The position numbers and the translations under genes are program-made. Below are positions 34,216-42,664 of a DNA stretch of 57,807 nucleotides, piece by piece (position 1 is the stretch's first letter; every line of letters starts with the position of its first letter). The notes beneath the pieces were generated by a model. That model did not search any database and was not told the origin of the DNA. It worked only from the letters and a program-made list of their open reading frames with translations. This stretch comes from an uncultured Flavobacteriaceae bacterium (GTDB lineage Bacteria > Bacteroidota > Bacteroidia > Flavobacteriales > Flavobacteriaceae). Location: positions 1-57,807 of the forward strand of contig CAKZOO010000146.1 of NCBI GenBank assembly GCA_937136455.1, in the 5' to 3' direction.

Positions 34216-35250
34216 ATGAAAACAACAACGCTACTAGGGCTCGTAATTGCACTTGGAATCACAAGTTGTAACAACCAGAAAAAACAAGAACAGTCGAATC
34301 ATAAGAATTTTGATTTTTCAATTGCTGTAGGTTCTTGTAATAATGTGAGTTTGCCAAATGAACTGTGGGATGATATGATTGGTCTAAATCCCAATGTTTT
34401 TGTTTGGGGTGGTGATATTGTCTATGCCGATGGAGGTGATATGAACACTCTCAAACTTCAATACCAACAGCAAAATAATATAGAAGCTTATCAAAAACTA
34501 AAAGAGCATACCGAAGTAATTGGAACATGGGACGATCACGATTACGGACTCAATGATGGAGGTCGTGATTTTGAAGATAGGGATCAAAGTCAACAACTCT
34601 TTTTAGATTTCCTAGGTGTTTCAAAAGAGGATTCAAGAAGAAGTCAACCAGGGGTATATCATTCGAAAACTTACCAAGTCAAAGACTCAAAGATAAAAGT
34701 CATTGTATTGGATACTCGTTATTTTAGATCAGATCTCACCAAGGACCCTTCTGGAGAAAAGCGCTATATACCCAATTCAAATTCAGAGGGAACCATGCTC
34801 GGTGATGCTCAGTGGAACTGGTTAGAAAAAGAACTTTTAGAACCGAATATCGATTTTAATGTGATCATTAGCAGTATTCAATTTTTATCCAACCAGCACG
34901 GATTTGAATCTTGGGGGAATATGCCACATGAAGTTCAAAAATTGATAGATTTATTAAAGTCGACTAAGGCTTCTAATGTGATGATGGTATCTGGAGATCG
35001 TCATATATCAGAATTTTCAAAATTAAACGATAAAGAACTCGACTATCCTCTTGTAGATTTTACATCTAGTGGACTGACGCATTCGTATTCGAGTTTTGAA
35101 TCAGAAACGAATCCTTATAGAGTAGGTGAAGTTGTTGCAGATCGAAGTTTTGGTTTGTTGGGATTTGATCTATCTGCAAAAAAAGTTTCCTTTAGCATAC
35201 ATCTTGATTCACTCCCTTTTAAACAAGAGCTTTTGATCAACTACAACTAA
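34216..35250 (+). CDS. PhoD-like alkaline phosphatase family lipoprotein
   Basis: A 344-residue protein with a lipoprotein signal (LVIALGITSC, cysteine at about 18). The metallophosphatase core is visible: FSIAVGSCNN, WGGDIVYADGG, IGTWDDHDYGLNDGG (the PhoD-type D-D-H-D cluster) and MMVSGDRHISEFSKL. It belongs to the PhoD-like alkaline phosphatase / metallophosphoesterase group and would act on phosphodiesters or phosphomonoesters at the cell surface or periplasm. Compared with full PhoD it is shorter and lacks the N-terminal Ig-like domain. A near-consensus -7 box (TACATTTA, 34186-34193) lies 22 bases upstream. The ndk gene follows. Confidence 0.85.
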   Translation: MKTTTLLGLVIALGITSCNNQKKQEQSNHKNFDFSIAVGSCNNVSLPNELWDDMIGLNPNVFVWGGDIVYADGGDMNTLKLQYQQQNNIEAYQKLKEHTEVIGTWDDHDYGLNDGGRDFEDRDQSQQLFLDFLGVSKEDSRRSQPGVYHSKTYQVKDSKIKVIVLDTRYFRSDLTKDPSGEKRYIPNSNSEGTMLGDAQWNWLEKELLEPNIDFNVIISSIQFLSNQHGFESWGNMPHEVQKLIDLLKSTKASNVMMVSGDRHISEFSKLNDKELDYPLVDFTSSGLTHSYSSFESETNPYRVGEVVADRSFGLLGFDLSAKKVSFSIHLDSLPFKQELLINYN

Positions 35251-35273
35251 GAGCAAACTAAATGTAAATTTTG

Positions 35274-35304
35274 TTTGGATATTTACATAAAGGCTTTAAT
35301 TTCG
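35274..35304 (+). promoter_or_regulatory. Full promoter match for ndk
   Basis: TTTG (35274-35277), exactly 19 bases, then TAATTTCG (35297-35304). That is the Bacteroidota TTTG-N19-TAnnTTTG layout with one mismatch in the -7 box. The message would begin near 35311 with a very short leader to the ATG at 35320. Confidence 0.65.
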
Positions 35305-35319
35305 CCAAAAATTTAACAA

Positions 35320-35742
35320 ATGAGCTCAAATAGAACCTTCACAATGATCAAACCTGATGCCACTGCAAAAGGGTATATCGGTGCTATCTTACAAATGATC
35401 AATGAAGCTGGATTTAAAATTGTCGCACTAAAAATGACGCGCCTTACGGATGAAGATGCTAGAGCTTTTTACAAGATTCATCAAGGAAAACCATTTTTTG
35501 AAAACTTAGTAGATTTTATGACTTCTGGTAAAATTGTAGCGGCAGTTTTAGAAAAGGAAAATGCTGTCGAAGATTTCAGAACGCTTTTAGGATCTACAAA
35601 TCCTCAAGAAGCAGCTCAAGGTACCATCAGAAATAAATTCGCAGAATCCATTTCATACAATGCGGTTCACGGTTCAGATTCAGATGAAAACGCACAAATT
35701 GAATCTGATTTTTTCTTTGTTGAAGAAGAAGTTTACGCTTAA
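35320..35742 (+). CDS. ndk: Nucleoside diphosphate kinase
   Basis: Ndk equalises nucleoside triphosphate pools by phosphoryl transfer through an active-site histidine. The 140 residues match the family: start [17 protein letters not shown], then [18 protein letters not shown] and the active-site segment [15 protein letters not shown] with the catalytic histidine (about residue 116). The stop abuts the convergent DUF721 gene, whose stop starts at the next base, and no terminator is visible between them. Confidence 0.97.
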   Translation: MSSNRTFTMIKPDATAKGYIGAILQMINEAGFKIVALKMTRLTDEDARAFYKIHQGKPFFENLVDFMTSGKIVAAVLEKENAVEDFRTLLGSTNPQEAAQGTIRNKFAESISYNAVHGSDSDENAQIESDFFFVEEEVYA

Positions 35743-36030
35743 TTAACGTAGCACAACTTTAGTGATGAGCTCCTTACCGAGAGCTTCATTCATCATTTGA
35801 ATAATCTTTGTTTTGCCATAAGATAGTTCCTCTCTAAGCACTGCGGAAGAAAGACTTACAAAGAGGGTTTTATTACTCAATTGGATACTTTGAGTGTAGT
35901 TGGCAACACCTGATCCCATCTGTTGCTTCCACAATTCTACAATTCTAACATTGTCAATTCCTTGTTCGAGTTTATTGTCTTTAATAAACTCTTTAAGGAT
36001 CTCTGATATGTTTTCAGGATCTTTACTCAT
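35743..36030 (-). CDS. DUF721 family protein
   Basis: A small protein of about 95 residues matching DUF721, with ISEILKEFIKDNKLEQGIDNVRIVELWKQQMG and the ending FVSLSSAVLREELSYGKTKIIQMMNEALG typical of the family. DUF721 proteins often sit next to recF and DNA-replication genes; a role in DnaA/DnaB handling (DciA-like) has been discussed for part of the family, but I do not assert it here. ATG 36030 is chosen, giving an 8-base overlap with the preceding gene stop; a TTG 24 bases upstream would enter that gene. Confidence 0.85.
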   Translation of the reverse strand: MSKDPENISEILKEFIKDNKLEQGIDNVRIVELWKQQMGSGVANYTQSIQLSNKTLFVSLSSAVLREELSYGKTKIIQMMNEALGKELITKVVLR

Positions 36031-36430
36031 TGGGTGTGATCGATAAGGGTTCAAAAGCTTTGTAGTGAAAGCTTGTAGAATCTAGTGTTTGTATAATAAG
36101 CTGTTTACTGTCTAATCGACTTATTTTTTCTCTAATTCCATTTTCAAAATTTAGAAATACCCCATCTTCTGTAGTTTCTACAGTAAATAACTGGCTATCA
36201 TTAGAGGTTTTAAAACTCCCGTCGAGTTGAGGTTGAACTTTTTTGACAAATCCTTTGCCATCTTGATATTGAAAATAATCAACGGTTAAATTCATGGCGT
36301 ATTTCTTCTTAGTAGCATTGGCAAACATGACGTGGTCAATTTCCCAATAACCATTGAGTTCTTCGAGATGTATATCAGAACCACAGGAGCTCAACAGAAT
36401 GAGTGATAAGATGTAAACTAGTTTTTTCAT
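36023..36430 (-). CDS. Lipoprotein of unknown function, lipocalin-like
   Basis: A 135-residue lipoprotein (LLSSC lipobox, cysteine at about 16). The mature part is beta-rich (LNGYWEIDHVMFANATKKKYAMN, DYFQYQDGKGFVKKVQP, FTVETTEDGVFLNFEN) in the manner of small lipocalin-like Bacteroidota lipoproteins. No catalytic motif is seen. Its ATG overlaps the recF stop by one base (TAATG), and it overlaps the DUF721 start by eight bases, so recF, this gene and DUF721 are one operon. Function is unknown. Confidence 0.7.
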   Translation of the reverse strand: MKKLVYILSLILLSSCGSDIHLEELNGYWEIDHVMFANATKKKYAMNLTVDYFQYQDGKGFVKKVQPQLDGSFKTSNDSQLFTVETTEDGVFLNFENGIREKISRLDSKQLIIQTLDSTSFHYKAFEPLSITPNE

Positions 36431-37509
36431 TACAATTCAATTATGGCATAGGATTGATCTGTCGCTTTGATAACTTCCTCAGTTCGATCTCTGTGTGTGT
36501 CTGAAATAAAAATTTGTCCATAGGTATCCATATTGACCAGTTTGATCAGCTCAGCTACGCGTTGATCATCTAATTTGTCAAAAATATCATCTAACAATAA
36601 GATGGGGTTGGTTTTTAATCGTTCTTTGATAAAGGCGTATTGAGCAAGTTTTAAAGCGATTAAGAATGATTTTTGCTGTCCTTGTGATCCAAATTTTTTG
36701 ATGGGGTAGTTCCCAATCTTAAATTTGATATCATCCTTATGGGTTCCTACAGAGGTGTATTGAAGTATTCGATCTCTTTGAATATTCGATTTCAATAAGT
36801 CTTCAATAGAAGAATCGTGTAATTGGCTTCTGTAACTCAGAGAGACTTCTTCTTTTTCGTTTGAGATTTTACGGTATTGCTCTTGAAATATTGGAGCAAG
36901 TTTTTCCACAAAATCGTTTCGAACCTTGTAAATTTCAGTGGCTAGAGCTGAAAGTTGGTGATTGTACACCTCAAGGGTATCACTGTTAAAGGTTTGGTTT
37001 AGAGCAAAGTATTTAAGTAGAGCGTTTCTTTGAGCGATGATCTTATTGTAGGATATTAAATTGTCCAAATACAGTTTATCCGATTGAGCGATCACACCAT
37101 CGATAAACTTCCTTCTAGTTTCACTTCCTTCTACAATTAAATCGCGATCTGATGGAGATATAATAACCAGAGGTAAAAAACCGATATGATCCGATAACTT
37201 CTCATAGATTTTCGCATTTCTCTTTAGGATCTTTTTAGAGCCCTTTTTAAGACTACAAACAATTTTTTCTTCCTTTTGATCTTTGTCAAAAAGTCCTTCA
37301 ACCACAAAAAAATCTTCCCCGTGTTTAATGTTTTGAGAGGAAAGCGGATTGAAGTAACTCTTGCCAAAAGCCAAATAATAAATGGCGTCTAAGGCATTTG
37401 TTTTGCCCACTCCATTCATTCCTACAAAACAGTTGATTTTTTTGTCAAACTGAAAATCAGCTGAATCAAAATTCTTGAAATTAAGCAGAGAAAGCTGTTT
37501 TAAAATCAT
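36430..37509 (-). CDS. recF: DNA replication and repair protein RecF
   Basis: RecF loads RecA at gaps in single-stranded DNA and belongs to the SMC-like ABC ATPases. The 359 residues carry the Walker A motif [20 protein letters not shown] (about residue 30), the signature region [19 protein letters not shown] and the Walker B motif [15 protein letters not shown] (about 306), plus the usual early [11 protein letters not shown]. It is first in the recF-lipoprotein-DUF721 unit, divergent from the TPR gene at 37618. Confidence 0.95.
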   Translation of the reverse strand: MILKQLSLLNFKNFDSADFQFDKKINCFVGMNGVGKTNALDAIYYLAFGKSYFNPLSSQNIKHGEDFFVVEGLFDKDQKEEKIVCSLKKGSKKILKRNAKIYEKLSDHIGFLPLVIISPSDRDLIVEGSETRRKFIDGVIAQSDKLYLDNLISYNKIIAQRNALLKYFALNQTFNSDTLEVYNHQLSALATEIYKVRNDFVEKLAPIFQEQYRKISNEKEEVSLSYRSQLHDSSIEDLLKSNIQRDRILQYTSVGTHKDDIKFKIGNYPIKKFGSQGQQKSFLIALKLAQYAFIKERLKTNPILLLDDIFDKLDDQRVAELIKLVNMDTYGQIFISDTHRDRTEEVIKATDQSYAIIEL

Positions 37510-37569
37510 AAATTGGAGGCAGATTTAATAGTTTGTGCAAATTATCGAAAATTAACGGATAAATAAGCT

Positions 37570-37598
37570 TTTGAATTTGGATAAAAAAATTATTTTTG
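37570..37598 (+). promoter_or_regulatory. Candidate promoter for the TPR membrane gene
   Basis: TTTG (37570-37573), 17 bases, then TATTTTTG (37591-37598), an exact -7 box. The message would start near 37605, about 13 bases before the ATG at 37618. Confidence 0.55.
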
Positions 37599-37617
37599 CT
37601 CATCAAAGAAAACAAAT

Positions 37618-38376
37618 ATGGCAACTTATAACAAGAGAGGATATAAAAATTCCAAAAATGAAGAGGTTGATGTTCAAGCTCATGAAGATAGTACAACGGC
37701 AGAAGTATTTTCAACCCTAGATGAAAGTGCTGGAAAAACAGAGGCTTGGGTATCTAAAAATCAAAATATAATTCTAGGAATTATTGCAGTAGTAGCATTC
37801 GGTGTATTGGGATACTTAGGGTATGAGCAATTTGTTCAACAACCTAAAGAAACCGCTGCAGCAAATGAGTTATTCTACCCTCAACAGTATTTTGATCAAG
37901 CAGTAAATGCTTCTGAAGGGGGGCAAGAATTATTTTTAAAAGCACTTCAAGGAGCTGATGGAAAATACTCTTTAATTGATATTATCCAAGTGTATCCTGG
38001 AACTAAGGCTGCGAACCTCGCTCGTTATGAAGCAGGTATCGCTTATTTAAACTTAGCACAATACCAAGATGCCATTACTCATTTGTCGGCTTTTTCTTCA
38101 GATGATGTAGTATTAGCAGCATTAGCTGAAGGAGCCATTGGAGATGCCTATGTTGCACTAGGAGAACATTCGTCAGCACTATCTCACTACAAGGCTGCAT
38201 TAAGCGTTAATACCAATGATTTTTCTACTCCTAAATTTTTGTACAAAGCAGGTATAACAGCTTTAGAGTTAGGAGATAAATCAGTAGCGGCTAACTATTT
38301 CGATCAATTGAAATCGAACTATGTAGGTACTTCAGAAGCGAATCTAGCTGAAGCTTATATAGGGATGTTAGAATAG
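37618..38376 (+). CDS. Membrane-anchored TPR protein (YfgM-like)
   Basis: A 252-residue protein with a charged cytoplasmic N-terminus (about 45 residues), one membrane helix (IILGIIAVVAFGVLGYLGY, about residues 50-68) and a C-terminal TPR-like domain, where AKLAQYQDAITHL-type and GDAYVALGEHSSALSHYKAAL units are visible. This type-II anchored layout matches YfgM-like proteins, which in E. coli associate with the Sec translocon and periplasmic chaperones. It is the first gene of a + strand unit that continues with ribH (2 bases later). Confidence 0.75.
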   Translation: MATYNKRGYKNSKNEEVDVQAHEDSTTAEVFSTLDESAGKTEAWVSKNQNIILGIIAVVAFGVLGYLGYEQFVQQPKETAAANELFYPQQYFDQAVNASEGGQELFLKALQGADGKYSLIDIIQVYPGTKAANLARYEAGIAYLNLAQYQDAITHLSAFSSDDVVLAALAEGAIGDAYVALGEHSSALSHYKAALSVNTNDFSTPKFLYKAGITALELGDKSVAANYFDQLKSNYVGTSEANLAEAYIGMLE

Positions 38377-38378
38377 TT

Positions 38379-38858
38379 ATGGCAACGGCACTCAAAAATC
38401 TTTCCGATTACAATTCAGGTGAATTAGAAGACGCTTCTTCGCTTCGTATTGGGATTGTTGTTTCTCAGTGGAACGAAGAGATTACTTCAGCACTCTATCA
38501 GGGTGCTTATCAAACATTAGTCAATGAAGGTGTTAAGGAAGAAAACATCTATACTTACCAAGTGCCTGGTAGTTTTGAATTAGCTCATGGTAGTAAAAAA
38601 ATGATTCACAAACACGCCCCTGATGCGGTAATTGCTATCGGATCGGTGATTCAAGGTGAAACCAAACACTTTGATTTTGTATGTCAAGCTACGGCAAATG
38701 GGATTATGGACCTCAACACGCAGACCGATGTTCCTGTTATCTTTTGTGTTCTAACTGATAATACCCTGCAACAAGCTAAAGATCGCTCTGGAGGCAAACA
38801 CGGAAATAAAGGTGTTGAAGCTGCGGTAGCTGCCCTTAAAATGGCCCAACTTTCTTAA
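38379..38858 (+). CDS. ribH: 6,7-dimethyl-8-ribityllumazine synthase
   Basis: RibH condenses ribityl-uracil with dihydroxybutanone phosphate in riboflavin synthesis. The 159 residues show all the marks: RIGIVVSQWNEEIT, YQVPGSFELAHGSK, AIGSVIQGETKHFDFV (with the proton-shuttle histidine) and VIFCVLTDNTLQQAKDRSGG, GNKGVEAAVAAL. The ATG follows the TPR gene stop after two bases, so the two are co-transcribed. Its product forms large icosahedral capsids in many bacteria. Confidence 0.95.
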   Translation: MATALKNLSDYNSGELEDASSLRIGIVVSQWNEEITSALYQGAYQTLVNEGVKEENIYTYQVPGSFELAHGSKKMIHKHAPDAVIAIGSVIQGETKHFDFVCQATANGIMDLNTQTDVPVIFCVLTDNTLQQAKDRSGGKHGNKGVEAAVAALKMAQLS

Positions 38859-38859
38859 G

Positions 38860-38898
38860 ATTGTTAACAATTTTTATAATTCTTTAGTCGTTAAAGAA
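38860..38898 (+). promoter_or_regulatory. Two inverted repeats between ribH and the small membrane gene
   Basis: ATTGTTAACAAT (38860-38871) is a perfect 12-bp palindrome followed by T-rich sequence, and could double as a weak ribH terminator. TTCTTTA (38880-38886) pairs with TAAAGAA (38892-38898) around a five-base loop, overlapping where the -33 element of the next promoter would sit. Either could be an operator, but no regulator can be named. Confidence 0.35.
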
Positions 38899-38910
38899 GG
38901 TGATTTTAAG

Positions 38911-38918
38911 TATTTTTG
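38911..38918 (+). promoter_or_regulatory. -7 box in front of the small membrane protein gene
   Basis: TATTTTTG matches TAnnTTTG exactly. It would start transcription near 38925 and therefore supports ATG 38934 as the gene start. Confidence 0.45.
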
Positions 38919-38933
38919 ATGGAATCATCAATT

Positions 38934-39242
38934 ATGAGACTACCTACTTTATTTAAGCAACAGAAGAATAGAACCTATAGCTACGAACCTCGTTACTACA
39001 ATGAGCGTAAAGAACGTATTGAACGTTTAAAAAGAGATAAAGAAGCTAGAGAAAATGCTTCAGAGGACTCTAAAGACTACTTCAGACGTAATGCTGCTCG
39101 ATCTTTTAGAGAGGATTGGCGTAGAAAAAAATCACAGGCTCAGGATAAAAATAGAAGAATACGATTCTTTGTAATTCTCATCTTCTTGTTTTTAATGTTT
39201 TACGCTGCTGTTCAAAGTGGTTTTATTCAATTCATTCAATAA
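38934..39242 (+). CDS. Small basic membrane protein between ribH and mutL
   Basis: About 102 residues: a highly charged, basic N-terminal two-thirds (RYYNERKERIERLKRDKEARE, EDWRRKKSQAQDKNRR) and one membrane helix at the C-terminus (FFVILIFLFLMFYAAVQSGFI). It is a conserved Flavobacteriaceae gene often mislabelled as riboflavin synthase beta subunit because of the ribH neighbour; the sequence shows no such domain. ATG 38934 is preferred over ATG 38919 because an exact -7 box spans 38911-38918. Its stop overlaps the mutL ATG (TAATG), so mutL expression is coupled to it. Function is unknown. Confidence 0.7.
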   Translation: MRLPTLFKQQKNRTYSYEPRYYNERKERIERLKRDKEARENASEDSKDYFRRNAARSFREDWRRKKSQAQDKNRRIRFFVILIFLFLMFYAAVQSGFIQFIQ

Positions 39243-41083
39243 TGGCTGGAGAAATTAGGCTTTTAGATCCTCATGTCGCAAATCAAATAGCAGCAGGAGA
39301 AGTGGTTCAACGCCCCTCTTCAGTTGTAAAAGAATTGCTCGAAAACGCCATTGATGCAGGAGCGTCTAAGATCGATTTGCATGTTGAAAACGCTGGAAAG
39401 AGTCTCATACAAGTTCAAGATGACGGAAGGGGAATGAACCCCGAAGATGCGGTTCTGTGTTTTGAAAGACACGCTACTTCAAAACTCAAAACATCTGAGG
39501 ACCTCTTTGCTATTATGACTAAAGGTTTTAGAGGCGAGGCTCTTGCTTCCATTGCTGCTGTAGCTCAGGTGAGTTTAAAAACCAAATGTGAGGATGTCGA
39601 ATTGGGAACTCAACTCCTTATCGAAGGAGGAACTCAAAAGGATAAAGAAAATACCATTTGTAAACATGGGACACTGATCAGTGTTAAAAATCTATTTTAC
39701 AATATTCCAGCCCGTAGAAATTTTTTAAAATCGGAACGTATTGAACTCAATCATATCATCGATGAATTTCACAGAGTAGCCTTGGTTCATAACGAAATTG
39801 AATTTTCACTTTTTTCAAACGGAAAGGCTTTATTTCAATTAAAATCATCGAATAAACGTCAGCGTATAGTTCAGATTTTTGGGACTAAGATGAACGATAA
39901 ATTAGTTCCTGTTGAGGAACAAACCCCACTGTTGAAGTTGTCGGGTTTTGTTTTAAAACCTGAGGCTGCCAAAAAGAGTAGAGGAAATCAATACTTCTTT
40001 GTCAATCAACGCTATATCAAGAGTCCTTATTTAAACAAGGCTGTTAGTGATGCCTATCAGGGGCTTATTAAAGCAGATAGTTATCCCGGTTATTTTATCG
40101 ATATAGAGGTGGACCCCAAGTCAGTCGATGTCAATATTCATCCGACAAAAACGGAGGTGAAGTTTGAAGATGATCACAGTATTTACGCCATACTTCGTTC
40201 GGCTGTAAAACACAGTTTAGGACAGTTTAATGTGGCTCCAAGTCTTGATTTTGAAACAGATCAAAACCTTCAAACTCCTTACGATTACAAGAATAAATCA
40301 GCAGTGATTCCAAAAGTAACCGTGGATAAAAGCTTTAATCCTTTTGAGGAGGATTCGAAGCTAAAAACGATTGCTCCTTCATATAAATCATCGTTTAGTA
40401 CTGCTTCTTATAAAAAGGAATCCTCATGGGAAGGTCTTTACGCAGGTGTTCAGACCGCAAGCGAAGAAATAAGTTCTGATTTAGGAGCCCAGTTATTATC
40501 GACTCAAGAAGATTACAATCAGGCCGTTACTTGTTTTCAATTGGACAAGAAATTCATCATCTCTAAGAACAAATCTGGAATGATAGTCATCCACCAACAA
40601 AGAGCACATCAACGCGTATTATACGAACGTTTGTTGAGTTGTATTACCTTGGATGAAGGAATGAGTCAGGCATTGATTTTTCCAATTCTGATTGATTTTG
40701 ACTTACCTGAGTTACGACTACTTGAAGAATTGACTCCTAATCTCAAACAAATAGGTTTTGATTTTACTATTGAAGAGCAGCAATTGCAACTGATGTCACT
40801 GCCGGTACTCTTTAGAGCAGAACAGTTAGAAGACATTTTAAAAACAATGCTGAAGGCTTATAAAGAGGAAGAATCAGGTAGTCATTTTTCTCAATCAGAT
40901 ATTCTCGCAAAGGCACTTGCTAAATCTGGAAGTATTCAAACTGGAGATGAGCTTTCAAGAGAGGAACAACTCGCTCTTGTCAACGATTTGTTTTCCTGTA
41001 AAGAACCCCAACTGAGTCCATTTAATCGTTTGACTTATAAAAATATCAGTACACAAGAATTGTCAACAAATTACTTTCAATGA
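39242..41083 (+). CDS. mutL: DNA mismatch repair protein MutL
   Basis: MutL links mismatch recognition by MutS to strand removal. The 613 residues begin with the GHKL ATPase: IAAGEVVQRPSSVVKELLENAIDAG, DDGRGM, RHATSK and GFRGEALASIA, all intact. The C-terminal endonuclease motif expected as DQHAxxERxxxE reads HQQRAHQRVLYE (residues 451-462), with the metal-binding D, H and E positions substituted. The second motif, expected as CPHGRP, reads SPFNRLT (from residue 592). Latent nicking activity is therefore doubtful. It starts one base inside the preceding stop and overlaps the next rhomboid by four bases. Confidence 0.95.
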   Translation: MAGEIRLLDPHVANQIAAGEVVQRPSSVVKELLENAIDAGASKIDLHVENAGKSLIQVQDDGRGMNPEDAVLCFERHATSKLKTSEDLFAIMTKGFRGEALASIAAVAQVSLKTKCEDVELGTQLLIEGGTQKDKENTICKHGTLISVKNLFYNIPARRNFLKSERIELNHIIDEFHRVALVHNEIEFSLFSNGKALFQLKSSNKRQRIVQIFGTKMNDKLVPVEEQTPLLKLSGFVLKPEAAKKSRGNQYFFVNQRYIKSPYLNKAVSDAYQGLIKADSYPGYFIDIEVDPKSVDVNIHPTKTEVKFEDDHSIYAILRSAVKHSLGQFNVAPSLDFETDQNLQTPYDYKNKSAVIPKVTVDKSFNPFEEDSKLKTIAPSYKSSFSTASYKKESSWEGLYAGVQTASEEISSDLGAQLLSTQEDYNQAVTCFQLDKKFIISKNKSGMIVIHQQRAHQRVLYERLLSCITLDEGMSQALIFPILIDFDLPELRLLEELTPNLKQIGFDFTIEEQQLQLMSLPVLFRAEQLEDILKTMLKAYKEEESGSHFSQSDILAKALAKSGSIQTGDELSREEQLALVNDLFSCKEPQLSPFNRLTYKNISTQELSTNYFQ

Positions 41084-41823
41084 ACAATATAACCGATACC
41101 GTTAAGCATTTAATTATCATCAATATCATTTTCTATTTGGGTACTGCTCTTTTTGGAGAAGCACTCTATGGATGGTTTTCGCTGTGGTTTCCAAAAAATG
41201 AACACTTCGGGATTTGGCAATTTGTTACCCATATGTTCATGCACGGAGGGTTGATGCATATCTTTTTTAATATGTATGCGCTCTTTGCATTTGGAACACC
41301 CTTGGAACAAATGTGGGGAAGACAAAAGTTTCTATTCTTTTATTTTTCTGCAGGACTAGGTGCCGCTTTATTACACACCGGAGTTAATTATTTGTACGTT
41401 CATCAAGCTTTAGAGGCTTTGGGAAGTCAGGGAGTTGATATCAATCAGGCCTTAGAGCTCGTCAGTAGCGGAAGGTATAATACGAACTGGTATTCAATGG
41501 TAGATGCCTCGGTAATCAATAATTTCCTAAGCGCTGTAAACACTCCTGCTGTTGGAGCTTCTGGTGCCATTTACGGTGTCTTAGTAGCCTTTGGAATGGC
41601 ATTTCCAGACTCCAAACTCTTTTTGATGTTTGTTCCAGTTCCTATAAAGGCTAAGTATTTTATTCCTGCTTTAATTGGACTCGATTTGTTTTCAGGAGTA
41701 ACGGGTTACAGTATTTTTGGTTCCGGTATTGCTCACTTTGCTCACGTTGGAGGAGCTCTTATCGGATTTATAATGGCTTGGTACTGGAAGAAAAACCAAT
41801 TTAACAATCGTCGATGGGATTAG
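41080..41823 (+). CDS. Rhomboid family intramembrane serine protease (1)
   Basis: A 247-residue membrane protein. Rhomboids cut membrane helices with a serine-histidine dyad. The active-site serine is in VGASGAIYGVLVAFG (GxSG motif, about residue 157) and the histidine in IAHFAHVGGALIGF (about residue 221). The loop entry MFMHGGLMHIFFNMYALFAFG (a helix 2 signature) is also present. It overlaps the mutL end by four bases (ATGA) and the second rhomboid start by ten bases, so the three are translated together. The substrate is unknown. Confidence 0.92.
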   Translation: MNNITDTVKHLIIINIIFYLGTALFGEALYGWFSLWFPKNEHFGIWQFVTHMFMHGGLMHIFFNMYALFAFGTPLEQMWGRQKFLFFYFSAGLGAALLHTGVNYLYVHQALEALGSQGVDINQALELVSSGRYNTNWYSMVDASVINNFLSAVNTPAVGASGAIYGVLVAFGMAFPDSKLFLMFVPVPIKAKYFIPALIGLDLFSGVTGYSIFGSGIAHFAHVGGALIGFIMAWYWKKNQFNNRRWD

Positions 41824-42662
41824 CATACGAGATAAGGACCGCTTGGAAAAGAGCCTCAATTGCAGAGCGATTCATCGTAGTAAATCTAGTGGTTTATCTA
41901 CTACTCAGATTGATACCTTTTCTCTTTTCGTTTCAAACTAGTAGTCTTTTGAGTTGGTTTGAACTATCCCAACAATTAGGAGAATTGATCTATAAGCCTT
42001 GGACATTGGTGTCCTATTCGTTTTTTCACTTAGATTTTTCGCATCTATTTTGGAATATGATCATGCTATGGGGAATCTCAAAAATGTTTCTAAATATCTT
42101 TGACGAGCGCTATTTTATTCGCGTATATCTTTTGGGTAGTATTTTTGGTGCTCTATTCTATCTGGTGAGTTATCAGTTGTTTCCAGCATTTATGGGAATG
42201 AATTCATCCCTTATTGGAGCCTCAGCAGCGGTTATGGCACTGATCATCTTTCTTTCGACTTATACCCCAAACTACTTACTTCATTTTTTTAGTTTTAAAA
42301 TAAAGTTGTGGTATGTTGGGTTATTTTTAGTGCTCTTGGATTTAGTTCAAATACCCAATGGAAATGCAGGAGGACATAACGCTCATTTAGGAGGAGCTTA
42401 TCTCGGATTTTTATACGCTCGTCGTATTCAGTCTTCCAAAGAAATAGGTGCTTCCTTCTTTGCTTATTTTGAGTCCTTGTTTAAGAAGTCCTCACCTTTG
42501 AAAACAGTTCATCGCACTACAAAACCGAAAAAAAGTCAACCGATTAGTAAAGATGAACATCAAAAGAAAATAGATGCTATCTTAGACAAGATCTCTAACT
42601 CTGGATACGATTCGCTTTCAAAGGCTGAAAAAGACTTTTTGTTTAGGGCTGGAAAACAATAA
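41814..42662 (+). CDS. Rhomboid family intramembrane serine protease (2)
   Basis: A 282-residue rhomboid-fold protein with the entry SYSFFHLDFSHLFWNMIMLW, the serine motif IGASAAVMALIIF (GASA, the last G of the standard GxSG replaced by A) and the helix-6 histidine in GGHNAHLGGAYLGFLYARR. It ends with a soluble basic tail of about 75 residues (TKPKKSQPISKDEHQKKIDAIL) that could bind a partner. The two rhomboids differ throughout, so the pair is an old arrangement rather than a fresh duplication. Both catalytic residues are present, so activity is likely. Confidence 0.88.
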   Translation: MGLAYEIRTAWKRASIAERFIVVNLVVYLLLRLIPFLFSFQTSSLLSWFELSQQLGELIYKPWTLVSYSFFHLDFSHLFWNMIMLWGISKMFLNIFDERYFIRVYLLGSIFGALFYLVSYQLFPAFMGMNSSLIGASAAVMALIIFLSTYTPNYLLHFFSFKIKLWYVGLFLVLLDLVQIPNGNAGGHNAHLGGAYLGFLYARRIQSSKEIGASFFAYFESLFKKSSPLKTVHRTTKPKKSQPISKDEHQKKIDAILDKISNSGYDSLSKAEKDFLFRAGKQ

Positions 42663-42664
42663 TT

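Noticed and set aside
38934..39242. Riboflavin synthase beta subunit label for the small gene after ribH
   Set aside because: The label is common for such genes, but the protein is a charged stretch plus one membrane helix and has no lumazine or riboflavin synthase motif; ribH itself is the preceding gene.
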